Below are positions 5,879 to 12,259 of a stretch of 15,531 nt of DNA, piece by piece (the first letter of the stretch is position 1; each line of letters opens with the position of its first letter). The DNA comes from JAABUE01 sp034431895 (GTDB taxonomy: Bacteria > Chloroflexota > Anaerolineae > Anaerolineales > Villigracilaceae). Location: NCBI GenBank assembly GCA_034431895.1, contig DAOUCM010000400.1:1-15531 (forward strand). Direction: 5' to 3'. The position numbers and the translations under genes are program-made. The notes beneath the pieces were generated by a model, which searched no databases, was not told the DNA's origin, and worked only from the letters and a program-made list of their open reading frames with translations.

Positions 5879-6331
5879 ATGACATCACAATCCACCCTCA
5901 GGCAACTCCCCGAACATGGTTCTTGTTTTCTGTGTGGTTCTGAAAACCCGCACAACCTCGGCCTGCATTGGTTCGTAGACGAAAAAGGCGAGGTCTCATC
6001 CGAATTCACGTTGACGCTGGCGCAGCAAGGGCCGCCTGGCTATGCGCATGGCGGCCTGTCTGCCGCCGTGCTAGACGAAGTAATGGGCGCGGCGGTCTGG
6101 CAGGCAGGCTATACAGTGGCGGCGGCGAAGTTGGAGGTCAATTACCGCAAGCCGGTGCCGCTTGGACAACTCATCCGCACCAAAGGGTATGTCACGCGCC
6201 GCAACGGGCGCAAATTATACGCGCGCGGGGAAATCTACCTGTCAGACGGCACGGTAGCCGTAACAGGGAAGGGACTGTACATCCTTGCGCCACATTTGTT
6301 CGAGAAGAGCAAAATGTTTCGTGGAGAATAA
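5879..6331 (+). CDS. PaaI-family hotdog thioesterase
   Basis: The protein has 150 residues with the hotdog-fold core GPPGYAHGGLSAAVLDEVMGAA (residues 51-72). This holds the HGG turn (His57-Gly58-Gly59) and the acidic Asp66/Glu67 expected for PaaI/4HBT-type acyl-CoA thioesterases, followed by LEVNYRKPVPLGQLI on the dimer strand. The N-terminus has CFLCGSENPHNLGL, a Cys-x2-Cys motif common in one uncharacterised subgroup and possibly metal-binding. The likely reaction is hydrolysis of an acyl-CoA in the cytoplasm; the acyl group is unknown. There is no Shine-Dalgarno. The gene stands alone, convergent with aapP. Confidence 0.88.
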   Translation: MTSQSTLRQLPEHGSCFLCGSENPHNLGLHWFVDEKGEVSSEFTLTLAQQGPPGYAHGGLSAAVLDEVMGAAVWQAGYTVAAAKLEVNYRKPVPLGQLIRTKGYVTRRNGRKLYARGEIYLSDGTVAVTGKGLYILAPHLFEKSKMFRGE

Positions 6332-6340
6332 CCCAAACTG

Positions 6341-6362
6341 AAAGGCGCCGGCAGAACGCCTT
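6341..6362. terminator. Weak hairpin between convergent thioesterase and aapP genes
   Basis: AAGGCG (6342-6347) pairs with CGCCTT (6357-6362) around a 9-nt loop. On the minus strand it is followed by TCAGTTT rather than a clean T-run. It is the only terminator-like structure seen here, so it may serve both genes poorly. Confidence 0.25.
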
Positions 6363-6396
6363 GCCGCGGCGTGAAAGAGAAAACGAGTCAGTCAAG

Positions 6397-7149
6397 TTAG
6401 TGGTGAAGGATTTGGGAAAGGAAAAGTTTCGTCCGATCCTCTTTTGGATGATTGAAAATTTCCTGTGGTGTGCCGCTTTCCACGATTTGTCCCTGATCGA
6501 AAAAGAACATACGGTCCGCCACAGCGCGGGCAAAGCCCATTTCATGCGTCACGACCAGCATGGTCATGCCGGATTTGGCTAGTTCCACCATGACATCCAG
6601 CACTTCTTTGATCATTTCGGGATCGAGCGCCGAGGTCGGTTCGTCGAAAAGCATGATCTTGGGCTGCATAGCCAGCGCGCGGGCAATGGCCACCCGCTGC
6701 TGCTGCCCGCCGGAGAGTTGACCGGGAAATTTTTGGGCCTGTTCAGGAATGCCGACACGTGCGAGCAATTCCATGGCTACCGCTTCCGCCTTGTCCTTGG
6801 GCCATTTGCGCACCCAAATCGGCGCCAGGGTAATGTTTTGCAACACTGTAAGATGAGGAAACAAGTTGAACGATTGAAAGACCATGCCGGTCTCCATGCG
6901 AATATGCTCCACATTTCGCACGTCATGGCTTAGTTCAATGCCATCCACAATGATTGTGCCGCGCTGATGTTCCTCCAAGCGATTGAGGGTGCGGATAAAG
7001 GTGGATTTCCCAGACCCCGAAGGGCCAAAGATAACAACGACCTCACCCTTCTTGACCTCCATGTTCACGCCGCGTAAAGCGTGGAACTGCCCATACCATT
7101 TATGCACATCGCGGGCGATAACAATCGGCGAATTCGAATCGCTCATCAT
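6397..7149 (-). CDS. aapP: Amino-acid ABC importer ATP-binding protein AapP
   Basis: The protein has 250 residues from the chosen ATG. All ABC ATPase motifs are present: Walker A GPSGSGKST (42-50), Q-loop MVFQSFNLFPH (Gln92), signature LSGGQQQR (145-152), Walker B IMLFDEP (165-171) and the H-loop His in VVTHEMGFA (His202). Sequence and context place it in the polar amino-acid transporter family (GlnQ/AapP). It hydrolyses ATP on the cytoplasmic face to drive import through AapQ-AapM. It is the last gene of the operon. The AAGGAG Shine-Dalgarno (7155-7160) is 5 nt from the ATG at 7149 and 8 nt from a second ATG at 7146; either could be used. An in-frame TTG at 7164 precedes the Shine-Dalgarno and is rejected. 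Confidence 0.95.
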   Translation of the reverse strand: MMSDSNSPIVIARDVHKWYGQFHALRGVNMEVKKGEVVVIFGPSGSGKSTFIRTLNRLEEHQRGTIIVDGIELSHDVRNVEHIRMETGMVFQSFNLFPHLTVLQNITLAPIWVRKWPKDKAEAVAMELLARVGIPEQAQKFPGQLSGGQQQRVAIARALAMQPKIMLFDEPTSALDPEMIKEVLDVMVELAKSGMTMLVVTHEMGFARAVADRMFFFDQGQIVESGTPQEIFNHPKEDRTKLFLSQILHH

Positions 7150-7164
7150 TACTTCTCCTTGCAA

Positions 7165-8361
7165 TTAGCGCTCACCCAGTCCTAGAGAAACTTCCAATCG
7201 CTGACTGGCATAAGACATAGCATAACTCAAGACCCAATACAAGACGGAAATAAACACATAGACCTCGCGCTGCAAACCGAGAAACTCTGGCTGAGCCAAC
7301 ACGGTATCGGCGATGCCCAACAAGTCAAATAGGCCGACAATGGAAACCAGCGTTGTGTCCTTGAACAGGCCAATGAACTGACTCACTAGAATAGGAATGA
7401 CCAGGCGCAAGGCCTGTGGCAGAACGATCAAAATCATGGTTTGCGCGCTGTTCAATCCCAAGGCGTGGGCGGCCTCGAATTGCCCTTTGGAGATGGCTTG
7501 CAGACCACCACGCACATTTTCCGCCAGGTAGGCCGCGCTAAACAGGGTGATGCCCACCATGGCGCGCAGGACGCGGTCTATAGTCACATTGGCGGGCAAG
7601 AAAAGCGGCAACATCAACTGCGCCATGAACAGGATGGTGACCAGCGGCACGCCGCGCACCAACTCAATATAGCCAATACTAAACCAGCGGATGATGGGCA
7701 ACTCTGAACGGCGGCCAAGCGCCAACAATACGCCCAGAGGAAAAGAAAACACAATGCCGACGATGGTCAGCAAAAGGGTAAGCAATAATCCACCCCACAA
7801 GTTGCTGGCAACGGTGGGCATCCAGCCCTGGCCCTCTGGCGTAATGCCGTGAATCAGGAGGATGAAAATGGGCATCCAAATCACCCAACCAGCAATGACA
7901 ACTTGCCGCAAAGCGCGCCCCGCAGAGCGACCGATCAGCCAGCCCAAGCCGCCCATTCCCGATAAACTAGCCAGCCACAGCCGCACTTGCCCACCAAACG
8001 GCAGGACAGCAAGCGCAAGGGGGAGTAAGAACAGCGTAACAAGCAATACACGCGAGCGCCCCCAGATGCCCAACGAGTTGCCTATGAGAAAAGCCAGGAG
8101 GAGCATGGAAACCCACAGCCGCCAAGCCTGCTCGATGGGATATTGCCCGATGATGAACAAACGTAGATTGACGGCAATGACCTGCCATTTAGCGACTTGA
8201 AAAGCCCAGGTGAGCATACCGCGCGCGGCCCAGTAGATAAACAAAATCGCCAAAATAGACAGCAGGCTGTTGTACCATGTGTCGAATAAATTTTTACGCA
8301 TCCAGCCTAGAAGGGTTGGGCGTTCGGCGAGGGGGGGAAGAGCGTTAGCGAGATCCGTCAT
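7165..8361 (-). CDS. aapM: Amino-acid ABC importer permease AapM
   Basis: The protein has 398 residues and about nine hydrophobic segments, including NSLLSILAILFIYWAA near the start. It has the long N-terminal extension typical of AapM compared with short HisM-type permeases. The EAA loop that contacts the ATPase is EAAHALGLNSAQTMILIVLP in the C-terminal third, followed by SQFIGLFKDTTLVSIVG. It forms half of the membrane channel for amino acids with AapQ. The ATG at 8361 begins 1 nt after the aapQ TGA, with GGAGCG upstream, so the two genes are translationally coupled. The aapP start follows within 20 nt of its stop. Confidence 0.93.
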   Translation of the reverse strand: MTDLANALPPLAERPTLLGWMRKNLFDTWYNSLLSILAILFIYWAARGMLTWAFQVAKWQVIAVNLRLFIIGQYPIEQAWRLWVSMLLLAFLIGNSLGIWGRSRVLLVTLFLLPLALAVLPFGGQVRLWLASLSGMGGLGWLIGRSAGRALRQVVIAGWVIWMPIFILLIHGITPEGQGWMPTVASNLWGGLLLTLLLTIVGIVFSFPLGVLLALGRRSELPIIRWFSIGYIELVRGVPLVTILFMAQLMLPLFLPANVTIDRVLRAMVGITLFSAAYLAENVRGGLQAISKGQFEAAHALGLNSAQTMILIVLPQALRLVIPILVSQFIGLFKDTTLVSIVGLFDLLGIADTVLAQPEFLGLQREVYVFISVLYWVLSYAMSYASQRLEVSLGLGER

Positions 8362-8362
8362 T

Positions 8363-9544
8363 TCAACGCTCCACCAATTTGATTTTTTGGTTATACCAAT
8401 TCATGAAAAGAGAAGTGAGCAGACTTAAACTCAGATAGGTCAACATCACTAAGGAGATCATCTCTACCGCCCGTCCGCTCTGATTGATAATCGTGCCGGA
8501 TACGTAGAATAAATCGGGGTAACCAATGGCAACCGCCAGGGATGAGTTCTTGGTGAGGTTGAGATATTGACTGATGAGTGGCGGCACGATGACGCGCAGG
8601 GCCTGCGGAAAGACAACCAGACGTAAGGATTGGAAACCACTCAAGCCAAGCGCACGCGCCGCTTCCACTTGCCCTTTGGGAACGGACATAATCCCAGCCC
8701 GCACTACTTCACCAATAAAAGCCGCTGTATACAGCACCAGTCCCGAGGTCAATGCCATGAACTCTGGGGAAAGAATTTTTCCGCCTGCAAGGTTCAAGCC
8801 TTTGACATAGGGCAAATCCAGTCGAAGGGGCGGCTCAGGCAAAACCAACCAGCCGATGACTGCCACCGCCAGGAAGGTGAGTGAAGCCCACAGGGTGACC
8901 AGGGGTGAACGTCCTGTGCGGCGCCCCTGTTGGACGAGAAGAAGGGCAACGCCAATCGCCAGGAAAAAGCCAAAGGCCAGCACCCAGGCATAGGTCCAGA
9001 AAGAGGCGGTTGGAATTCCCCAGGGGATGCCGAGTCCGCGATTCGTCAAGAGAATATTGCCGGGCCAAACAATGGCTTCCTTTACTTTAGGGAGTTTGAG
9101 GAAGACAGCGGCGTACCAAAAAATCAAAAAGACTAGCAAGGCAAGATTGCGAATAATCTCCAAATAAAGCGCCGCCAGGCGGTTGATCAGAAAATTGGTG
9201 GAAAGGCGTGCCACGCCCAGAATCACTCCCAAAATGGTAGCCAAGAAAATACCCACCACGCTTACCAACGCCGTGTTCAATAGACCCACCTGGAAAGCGC
9301 GCAAATAGGAGGATTCGCGGCTGTATTCGATCAATGATTCGCCGATATCGAAACCAGCAATGCCAGTGAAAAACGAAAAACCCAGGGTCATGCCCTGGCG
9401 ACGCAAACCATCCATCATGTTCGCATAGATGAAATATCCCAAAATGCCCAGTGCAAACATGAACGCAATTTGCCCCAAGATGCGCAGGATGCGCTCGTCG
9501 CGCCAGAAGGGAATGCCGCTGTTCTGCGCGGTCGAATGGGTCAT
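8363..9544 (-). CDS. aapQ: Amino-acid ABC importer permease AapQ
   Basis: The protein has 393 residues and is rich in membrane segments: IAFMFALGILGYFIYANMM near the start, the LVSVVGIFLATILGVILGV segment, and several more. The EAA loop is EAARALGLSGFQSLRLVVFP, followed by ISQYLNLTKNSSLAVAIGY, the usual signature of this permease pair. GFDIGESLIEYS in the periplasmic-side loop is typical of AapQ. It is the second gene of the operon. A GGAGG Shine-Dalgarno (9551-9555) lies 6 nt before ATG 9544. A very stable hairpin between aapJ and this gene may lower its expression relative to the binding protein. Confidence 0.93.
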   Translation of the reverse strand: MTHSTAQNSGIPFWRDERILRILGQIAFMFALGILGYFIYANMMDGLRRQGMTLGFSFFTGIAGFDIGESLIEYSRESSYLRAFQVGLLNTALVSVVGIFLATILGVILGVARLSTNFLINRLAALYLEIIRNLALLVFLIFWYAAVFLKLPKVKEAIVWPGNILLTNRGLGIPWGIPTASFWTYAWVLAFGFFLAIGVALLLVQQGRRTGRSPLVTLWASLTFLAVAVIGWLVLPEPPLRLDLPYVKGLNLAGGKILSPEFMALTSGLVLYTAAFIGEVVRAGIMSVPKGQVEAARALGLSGFQSLRLVVFPQALRVIVPPLISQYLNLTKNSSLAVAIGYPDLFYVSGTIINQSGRAVEMISLVMLTYLSLSLLTSLFMNWYNQKIKLVER

Positions 9545-9559
9545 CGCCTGCCTCCAGTG

Positions 9560-9585
9560 GAAGGGGGCGGTTGCCCGCCCCCTTC
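9560..9585 (-). promoter_or_regulatory. GNRA-capped intercistronic hairpin between aapJ and aapQ
   Basis: An 11-bp perfect GC-rich stem (9560-9570 with 9575-9585) is closed on the transcript strand by GCAA, a GNRA tetraloop. No T-run follows, so it is not an ordinary terminator. Such hairpins after binding-protein genes are known to protect the upstream message and give more binding protein than permease; that role is inferred here. Confidence 0.7.
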
Positions 9586-9601
9586 ATGTTCATTCTACAG
9601 T

Positions 9602-10735
9602 TTAGCGGAAAGGCGGGGCGTAGAGAATACCGCCCTGGGTGTACAGATTGTTCAAGCCGCGCGGAATGTAAGTCGGGGTACCGGCGCCAAAGTTCTTCTC
9701 ATAGATTTCTCCGTAGTTGCCGACCAGTTTGATGATGTTGTAAGCCCAGTCGTTGCTCAAACCGAGTTTCAGGCCCAGATCACCTTCCACACCAAGCAGA
9801 CGCCTGACTTCTGGATTGGTAGAGTTGGCTTTCATATCGTCCACATTGGCCGAGGTGATGCCGTATTCTTCTGCCCCAATCAAAGCAAAGACAGTCCACT
9901 GGGCAATATCGAACCACTGATCGTCGCCGTGACGCACCATGGGGCCAAGCGGCTCTTTGGACATAGTCACGTCCAGGATGACGTGGGCAGCCGGATCAGG
10001 CATGATGGCGCGGCGGGCAACCAAGCCAGACTTGTCGGTGGTCACAGCGTCACAGCGCCCCTCAGCATAAGCGCCCATCGTGGCGTCGGCATCGTCGTAG
10101 ACGGCGGGGGTGTAGTTCACGCCTTCAGCCGCCATTACGTCGGCCAGATTGAGTTCGGTGGTGGTGCCGGTCTGAACACAGATGGTGCCACCTTCCAGGT
10201 CTTTCAGGGTGGTAATGCCGCTGTCAGCCAACACCATCAGGCCCTGACCGTCATAAAAAGTGGTTTGGACGAAATTGCCGCCCAGTTCGGTATCGCGCAC
10301 CAGCGTCCAGGTGGTATTGCGACTGAGAATATCAATTTCACCAGCCTGAAGAGCAGTGAAGCGTTCTTTGGCGGTCAACGGGCGATATTCGACTTTGCTG
10401 GCATCGCCAAAAATGGCGGCAGCCAAAGCGCGGCAGTAATCCACGTCGAAGCCAGAGAAGTTACCGGCGGCATCCACATAGCCAAAACCTGGCACTTGCG
10501 AGTTGGCGCCGCAGATGACCTTGCCGCGTGCCTGGACGGTCTTCAAAGTTTCTCCATAGCCGCTGGGAGCAGCAGGCGGGGCGGCCGTGGCTTCGGCGGC
10601 AGGCGCCGCGGCGGTGACTTCGACGATTACCGTTTCTTTCACAACAACAGGTTCGCCAGCGGCAGGCGCTCCGCAAGCCGCAAGAACCAGGCTTGCCACA
10701 ATCAAAAGCGATATGATCCATAGAACTTTACGCAT
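9602..10735 (-). CDS. aapJ: Amino-acid-binding lipoprotein AapJ
   Basis: The protein has 377 residues. The N-terminus MRKVLWIISLLIVASLVLAAC is a lipoprotein signal peptide with a lipobox and lipidated Cys21, then an Ala/Pro-rich linker to about residue 55. The rest is a family-3 solute-binding protein, with GFDVDYCRALAAAIFGD as the family signature strand, then KVEYRPLTAKERFTALQAGEIDIL. It captures amino acids outside the membrane and delivers them to AapQ-AapM. The lipid anchor fits a cell lacking an outer membrane. It is the first gene of the operon, with AAGGAGG (10741-10747) 5 nt before ATG 10735; part of that site can fold into a small hairpin. The specificity is probably broad, as in other Aap systems, but is not shown by the sequence. 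Confidence 0.95.
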   Translation of the reverse strand: MRKVLWIISLLIVASLVLAACGAPAAGEPVVVKETVIVEVTAAAPAAEATAAPPAAPSGYGETLKTVQARGKVICGANSQVPGFGYVDAAGNFSGFDVDYCRALAAAIFGDASKVEYRPLTAKERFTALQAGEIDILSRNTTWTLVRDTELGGNFVQTTFYDGQGLMVLADSGITTLKDLEGGTICVQTGTTTELNLADVMAAEGVNYTPAVYDDADATMGAYAEGRCDAVTTDKSGLVARRAIMPDPAAHVILDVTMSKEPLGPMVRHGDDQWFDIAQWTVFALIGAEEYGITSANVDDMKANSTNPEVRRLLGVEGDLGLKLGLSNDWAYNIIKLVGNYGEIYEKNFGAGTPTYIPRGLNNLYTQGGILYAPPFR

Positions 10736-10741
10736 GTTCTC

Positions 10742-10755
10742 CTCCTTCGAAGGAA
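10742..10755 (-). promoter_or_regulatory. Small hairpin over the aapJ ribosome-binding site
   Basis: On the transcript strand TTCCT, loop TCGA, AGGAG forms a 5-bp stem that pairs much of the aapJ Shine-Dalgarno. The wider DNA is the 12-bp palindrome TCCTTCGAAGGA. The stem is short, so any effect on translation is uncertain. Confidence 0.3.
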
Positions 10756-10781
10756 ATTTAGATTTTTTAGGTTTTTGTCAA
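10755..10781 (-). promoter_or_regulatory. Candidate aapJ promoter
   Basis: A consensus TTGACA (10776-10781, minus strand) is followed after 15 nt by TAAATT (10755-10760). The spacing is short. Use of this promoter would place the transcription start close to the Shine-Dalgarno. A second candidate, TTGACC at 11002-11007 with TATCGT at 10981-10986, also has 15-nt spacing. Confidence 0.3.
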
Positions 10782-10850
10782 AAATTTTCCGTTTGCGTTC
10801 TCTATCACCTCCTTCCAACTTTCCAAAGAGCGGCTCTAAACCCAATATCG

Positions 10851-10889
10851 TTTCGTTCAGGACCCGAAGTCTCCAGGCTTCGGACGAAA
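10851..10889. repeat. Two-part hairpin in the aapJ leader
   Basis: An outer stem TTTCGT (10851-10856) pairs with ACGAAA (10884-10889) and an inner stem CCGAAG (10864-10869) pairs with CTTCGG (10878-10883), with a 7-nt bulge on one side and an 8-nt loop. It could be a leader RNA structure or a dispersed palindrome. Confidence 0.5.
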
Positions 10890-11082
10890 TCAGGAGATTT
10901 GGCACTCAGAAACGTTACCTGAACCACCTTGCTTCCAGCCTCACGTTCACACATAAAACACCCATCCCCATAGATTAGGTACGATATTTAGGCCAAGAGC
11001 AGGTCAAAGAGTAAAAGATGTCTAATCATACAATAAAAATGCTCACGAAGAAAAGCGATTCTGGTATTTTTTTATCAAAAAT

Positions 11083-11604
11083 TTATGTTTGGTCGCCGGC
11101 ATTCGTGGTTGGCCGCACCGTGATATTTTCGAGCGCCCTGGCATGGGTCAATTGGATGAGCGCCTGCACCGGCAAACGGATATTAAGTCCACGTTGGCCG
11201 CCGGAGATGTGGATTTCCTTGTATGCCTGCGCTGAGGCTTCGATGACCACCTGAAAGCCCTTGTTGAGCAGGGCAAGCGGTGAGATACCGCCCGCCTGCA
11301 AGCCGGTAAGTTGCTCGGCTTCGCGCTCGGTAGGCAGGTATACTTTCTTCTCGCCTAGCGCGGCTGCCAGGGCCTTCAGGTCCACTTCAGAGTCGCCCGG
11401 CACAACCACCAGCAAGGGCTTCTTTCCCTTCGAGGAGGAAGTCTTTTCGCGCGTGACAACAATGGTCTTGAATACCACGCCCGGCTCGACGTTCAACAAG
11501 CGAGCCGTTTCGAGCGCTCCCAATTTTTCGGGCGGCAGTTCATAGGCCGTATACTTGATTCCACGCGAATCCAAAAAGCGCGTGACATTCGTTACAGGCG
11601 GCAT
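11083..11604 (-). CDS. ybaK: YbaK/EbsC-family aminoacyl-tRNA deacylase
   Basis: The protein has 173 residues. The N-terminal half TNVTRFLDSRGIKYTAYEL is typical of YbaK. VVFKTIVV holds the conserved lysine (Lys46) essential in YbaK enzymes. Further marks are LLVVVPGDSEVDLKALAAALG, LTGLQAGGISPLALL and HISGGQRGLNIRL. Family members hydrolyse mischarged tRNA, classically Cys-tRNA(Pro), in trans in the cytoplasm; this member's exact substrate is not shown. The ATG at 11604 has no Shine-Dalgarno. A TATAGC box 12 nt upstream suggests a short leader from the shared divergent region with the cNMP-fold gene. About 15 residues after the core (ENITVRPTTNAGDQT) form a short tail. Confidence 0.92.
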   Translation of the reverse strand: MPPVTNVTRFLDSRGIKYTAYELPPEKLGALETARLLNVEPGVVFKTIVVTREKTSSSKGKKPLLVVVPGDSEVDLKALAAALGEKKVYLPTEREAEQLTGLQAGGISPLALLNKGFQVVIEASAQAYKEIHISGGQRGLNIRLPVQALIQLTHARALENITVRPTTNAGDQT

Positions 11605-11615
11605 AGGCTCATCCG

Positions 11616-11624
11616 TGCTATACT
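11616..11624 (+). promoter_or_regulatory. Extended -10 promoter for the cNMP-fold gene
   Basis: TGCTATACT is a TGn extended -10 element. A start about 7 nt downstream gives a leader of roughly 34 nt that includes the AGAGGAG ribosome site. The same bases lie in the divergent YbaK promoter zone. Confidence 0.4.
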
Positions 11625-11664
11625 TAACGCACTTTATTTTAATCCAGTTTTTAGAGGAGTGACC

Positions 11665-12117
11665 ATGCCTACCACAGCCCCCCTATCCGAATTTCCCCTG
11701 TTCAAAGACCTGCCGGAAGATTTGCTGGCTAAACTTTCGACCCTCTGTCAGGAAAAATCTTTTGCAGCCGGCGAAACGATCTTCCACGAAGGCAAACCTG
11801 CTGACCAGTTACATTTCTTGTTAGAAGGCAGCCTGGTGTTGAAAGTGCAGTTGACCTCCCGCCCTGAAAGCATCACCGTTTCAGCCGTCAATCGAAAGTA
11901 TGAGAGTTTTGGCTGGTCAGGGGTGGTGCCGCCGCATCACTATACGGCGTCGGCCATTTGCGAGCAGGATTGCCGTGTTTTGACCCTGCCGGGGGCTGAT
12001 TTGATGGAATTATTGAAACAGAACCCGGCCGCTGGTTTCTTGGTGATGCAGCGCATTGCCGAAATGATTGCCGGCCGCCTGCATACCAGCCGGCAAGCGC
12101 TCTTGAAGACCCTGTAA
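11665..12117 (+). CDS. Stand-alone cyclic-nucleotide-binding-fold protein
   Basis: The protein has 150 residues from ATG 11665, chosen because AGAGGAG (11653-11659) lies 5 nt before it; an upstream GTG at 11659 lies within that site. The order matches a Crp-type jelly roll: FPLFKDLPEDLLAKLSTLCQ, FAAGETIFHEGKPADQLHFLLEGSL, then the phosphate-cassette region and a helix. There is no helix-turn-helix, so it is not a transcription factor of Crp type. The cassette reads FGWSGVVPPHHYTASA (residues 82-97), lacking the Glu and Arg that bind cAMP in Crp, so classical cAMP binding is unlikely. It ends in a helix PAAGFLVMQRIAEMIAGRL. Its partner and ligand are unknown. It is monocistronic with its own terminator. 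Confidence 0.85.
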   Translation: MPTTAPLSEFPLFKDLPEDLLAKLSTLCQEKSFAAGETIFHEGKPADQLHFLLEGSLVLKVQLTSRPESITVSAVNRKYESFGWSGVVPPHHYTASAICEQDCRVLTLPGADLMELLKQNPAAGFLVMQRIAEMIAGRLHTSRQALLKTL

Positions 12118-12124
12118 CAACGCC

Positions 12125-12153
12125 AAAAGCCTGTCAGTGCGACAGGCTTTTTT
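12125..12153 (+). terminator. Intrinsic terminator after the cNMP-fold gene
   Basis: AAAAGCCTGTC (12125-12135) pairs perfectly with GACAGGCTTTT (12141-12151) around a 5-nt loop and runs into a 7-T tract (12147-12153). The stem starts 8 nt after the stop codon. Confidence 0.93.
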
Positions 12154-12213
12154 GAATGCACAAGACGGTTTGCGTATTGAACGGAATTCTCGAGGTAAGC
12201 GAATCGTTAAGGT

Positions 12214-12229
12214 TGCAGAGCATTCTGCA
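12214..12229 (+). promoter_or_regulatory. Dyad upstream of rel
   Basis: TGCAGA and TCTGCA form a 6-bp inverted repeat around GCAT, ending 17 nt before the TAAAAT box, so it covers the -35 position. It could be an operator or part of the promoter; no known binding motif is recognised. Confidence 0.3.
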
Positions 12230-12246
12230 TGTCGCTGTCGGCGTAG

Positions 12247-12252
12247 TAAAAT
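12247..12252 (+). promoter_or_regulatory. -10 box for rel, leaderless geometry
   Basis: TAAAAT ends 7 nt before ATG 12260 and no Shine-Dalgarno precedes the gene. A start at the normal distance would fall on the ATG. Confidence 0.4.
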
Positions 12253-12259
12253 TATAGCG

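Larger units (their letters stand above)
10736..11082. other. aapJ leader region, no gene
   Basis: This 347-nt stretch between aapJ and the YbaK gene holds two candidate aapJ promoters, a perfect 11-nt Shine-Dalgarno-like string AAGGAGGTGAT (10804-10814, minus strand) with no suitable start codon after it, and a two-part hairpin (10851-10889). A 67-residue frame on the minus strand across it shows no family features. AT-rich sequence at 11060-11080 follows the end of the YbaK gene without a clear terminator. Confidence 0.5.

Noticed and set aside
7150..7164. TTG start for aapP at 7164
   Set aside because: It lies upstream of the AAGGAG ribosome site, which is well spaced for the ATGs at 7149 and 7146.
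9470..10723. 417-residue open frame on the plus strand
   Set aside because: It is a shadow of aapJ and the start of aapQ, both supported by motifs, signal peptide and ribosome sites.
10804..10814. Fragment of 16S rRNA 3' end on the plus strand (ATCACCTCCTT)
   Set aside because: Only 11 nt match and no flanking rRNA sequence follows; a Shine-Dalgarno on the other strand explains it better.
10736..11082. T-box or known amino-acid riboswitch in the aapJ leader
   Set aside because: No T-box sequence, specifier stem or terminator with a T-run is visible; only generic hairpins are seen.
12137..12259. N-terminal extension of rel from a GTG
   Set aside because: The GTG lies in the loop of the terminator at 12125-12153, and the extra 41 residues do not resemble Rel; ATG 12260 gives the normal N-terminus.
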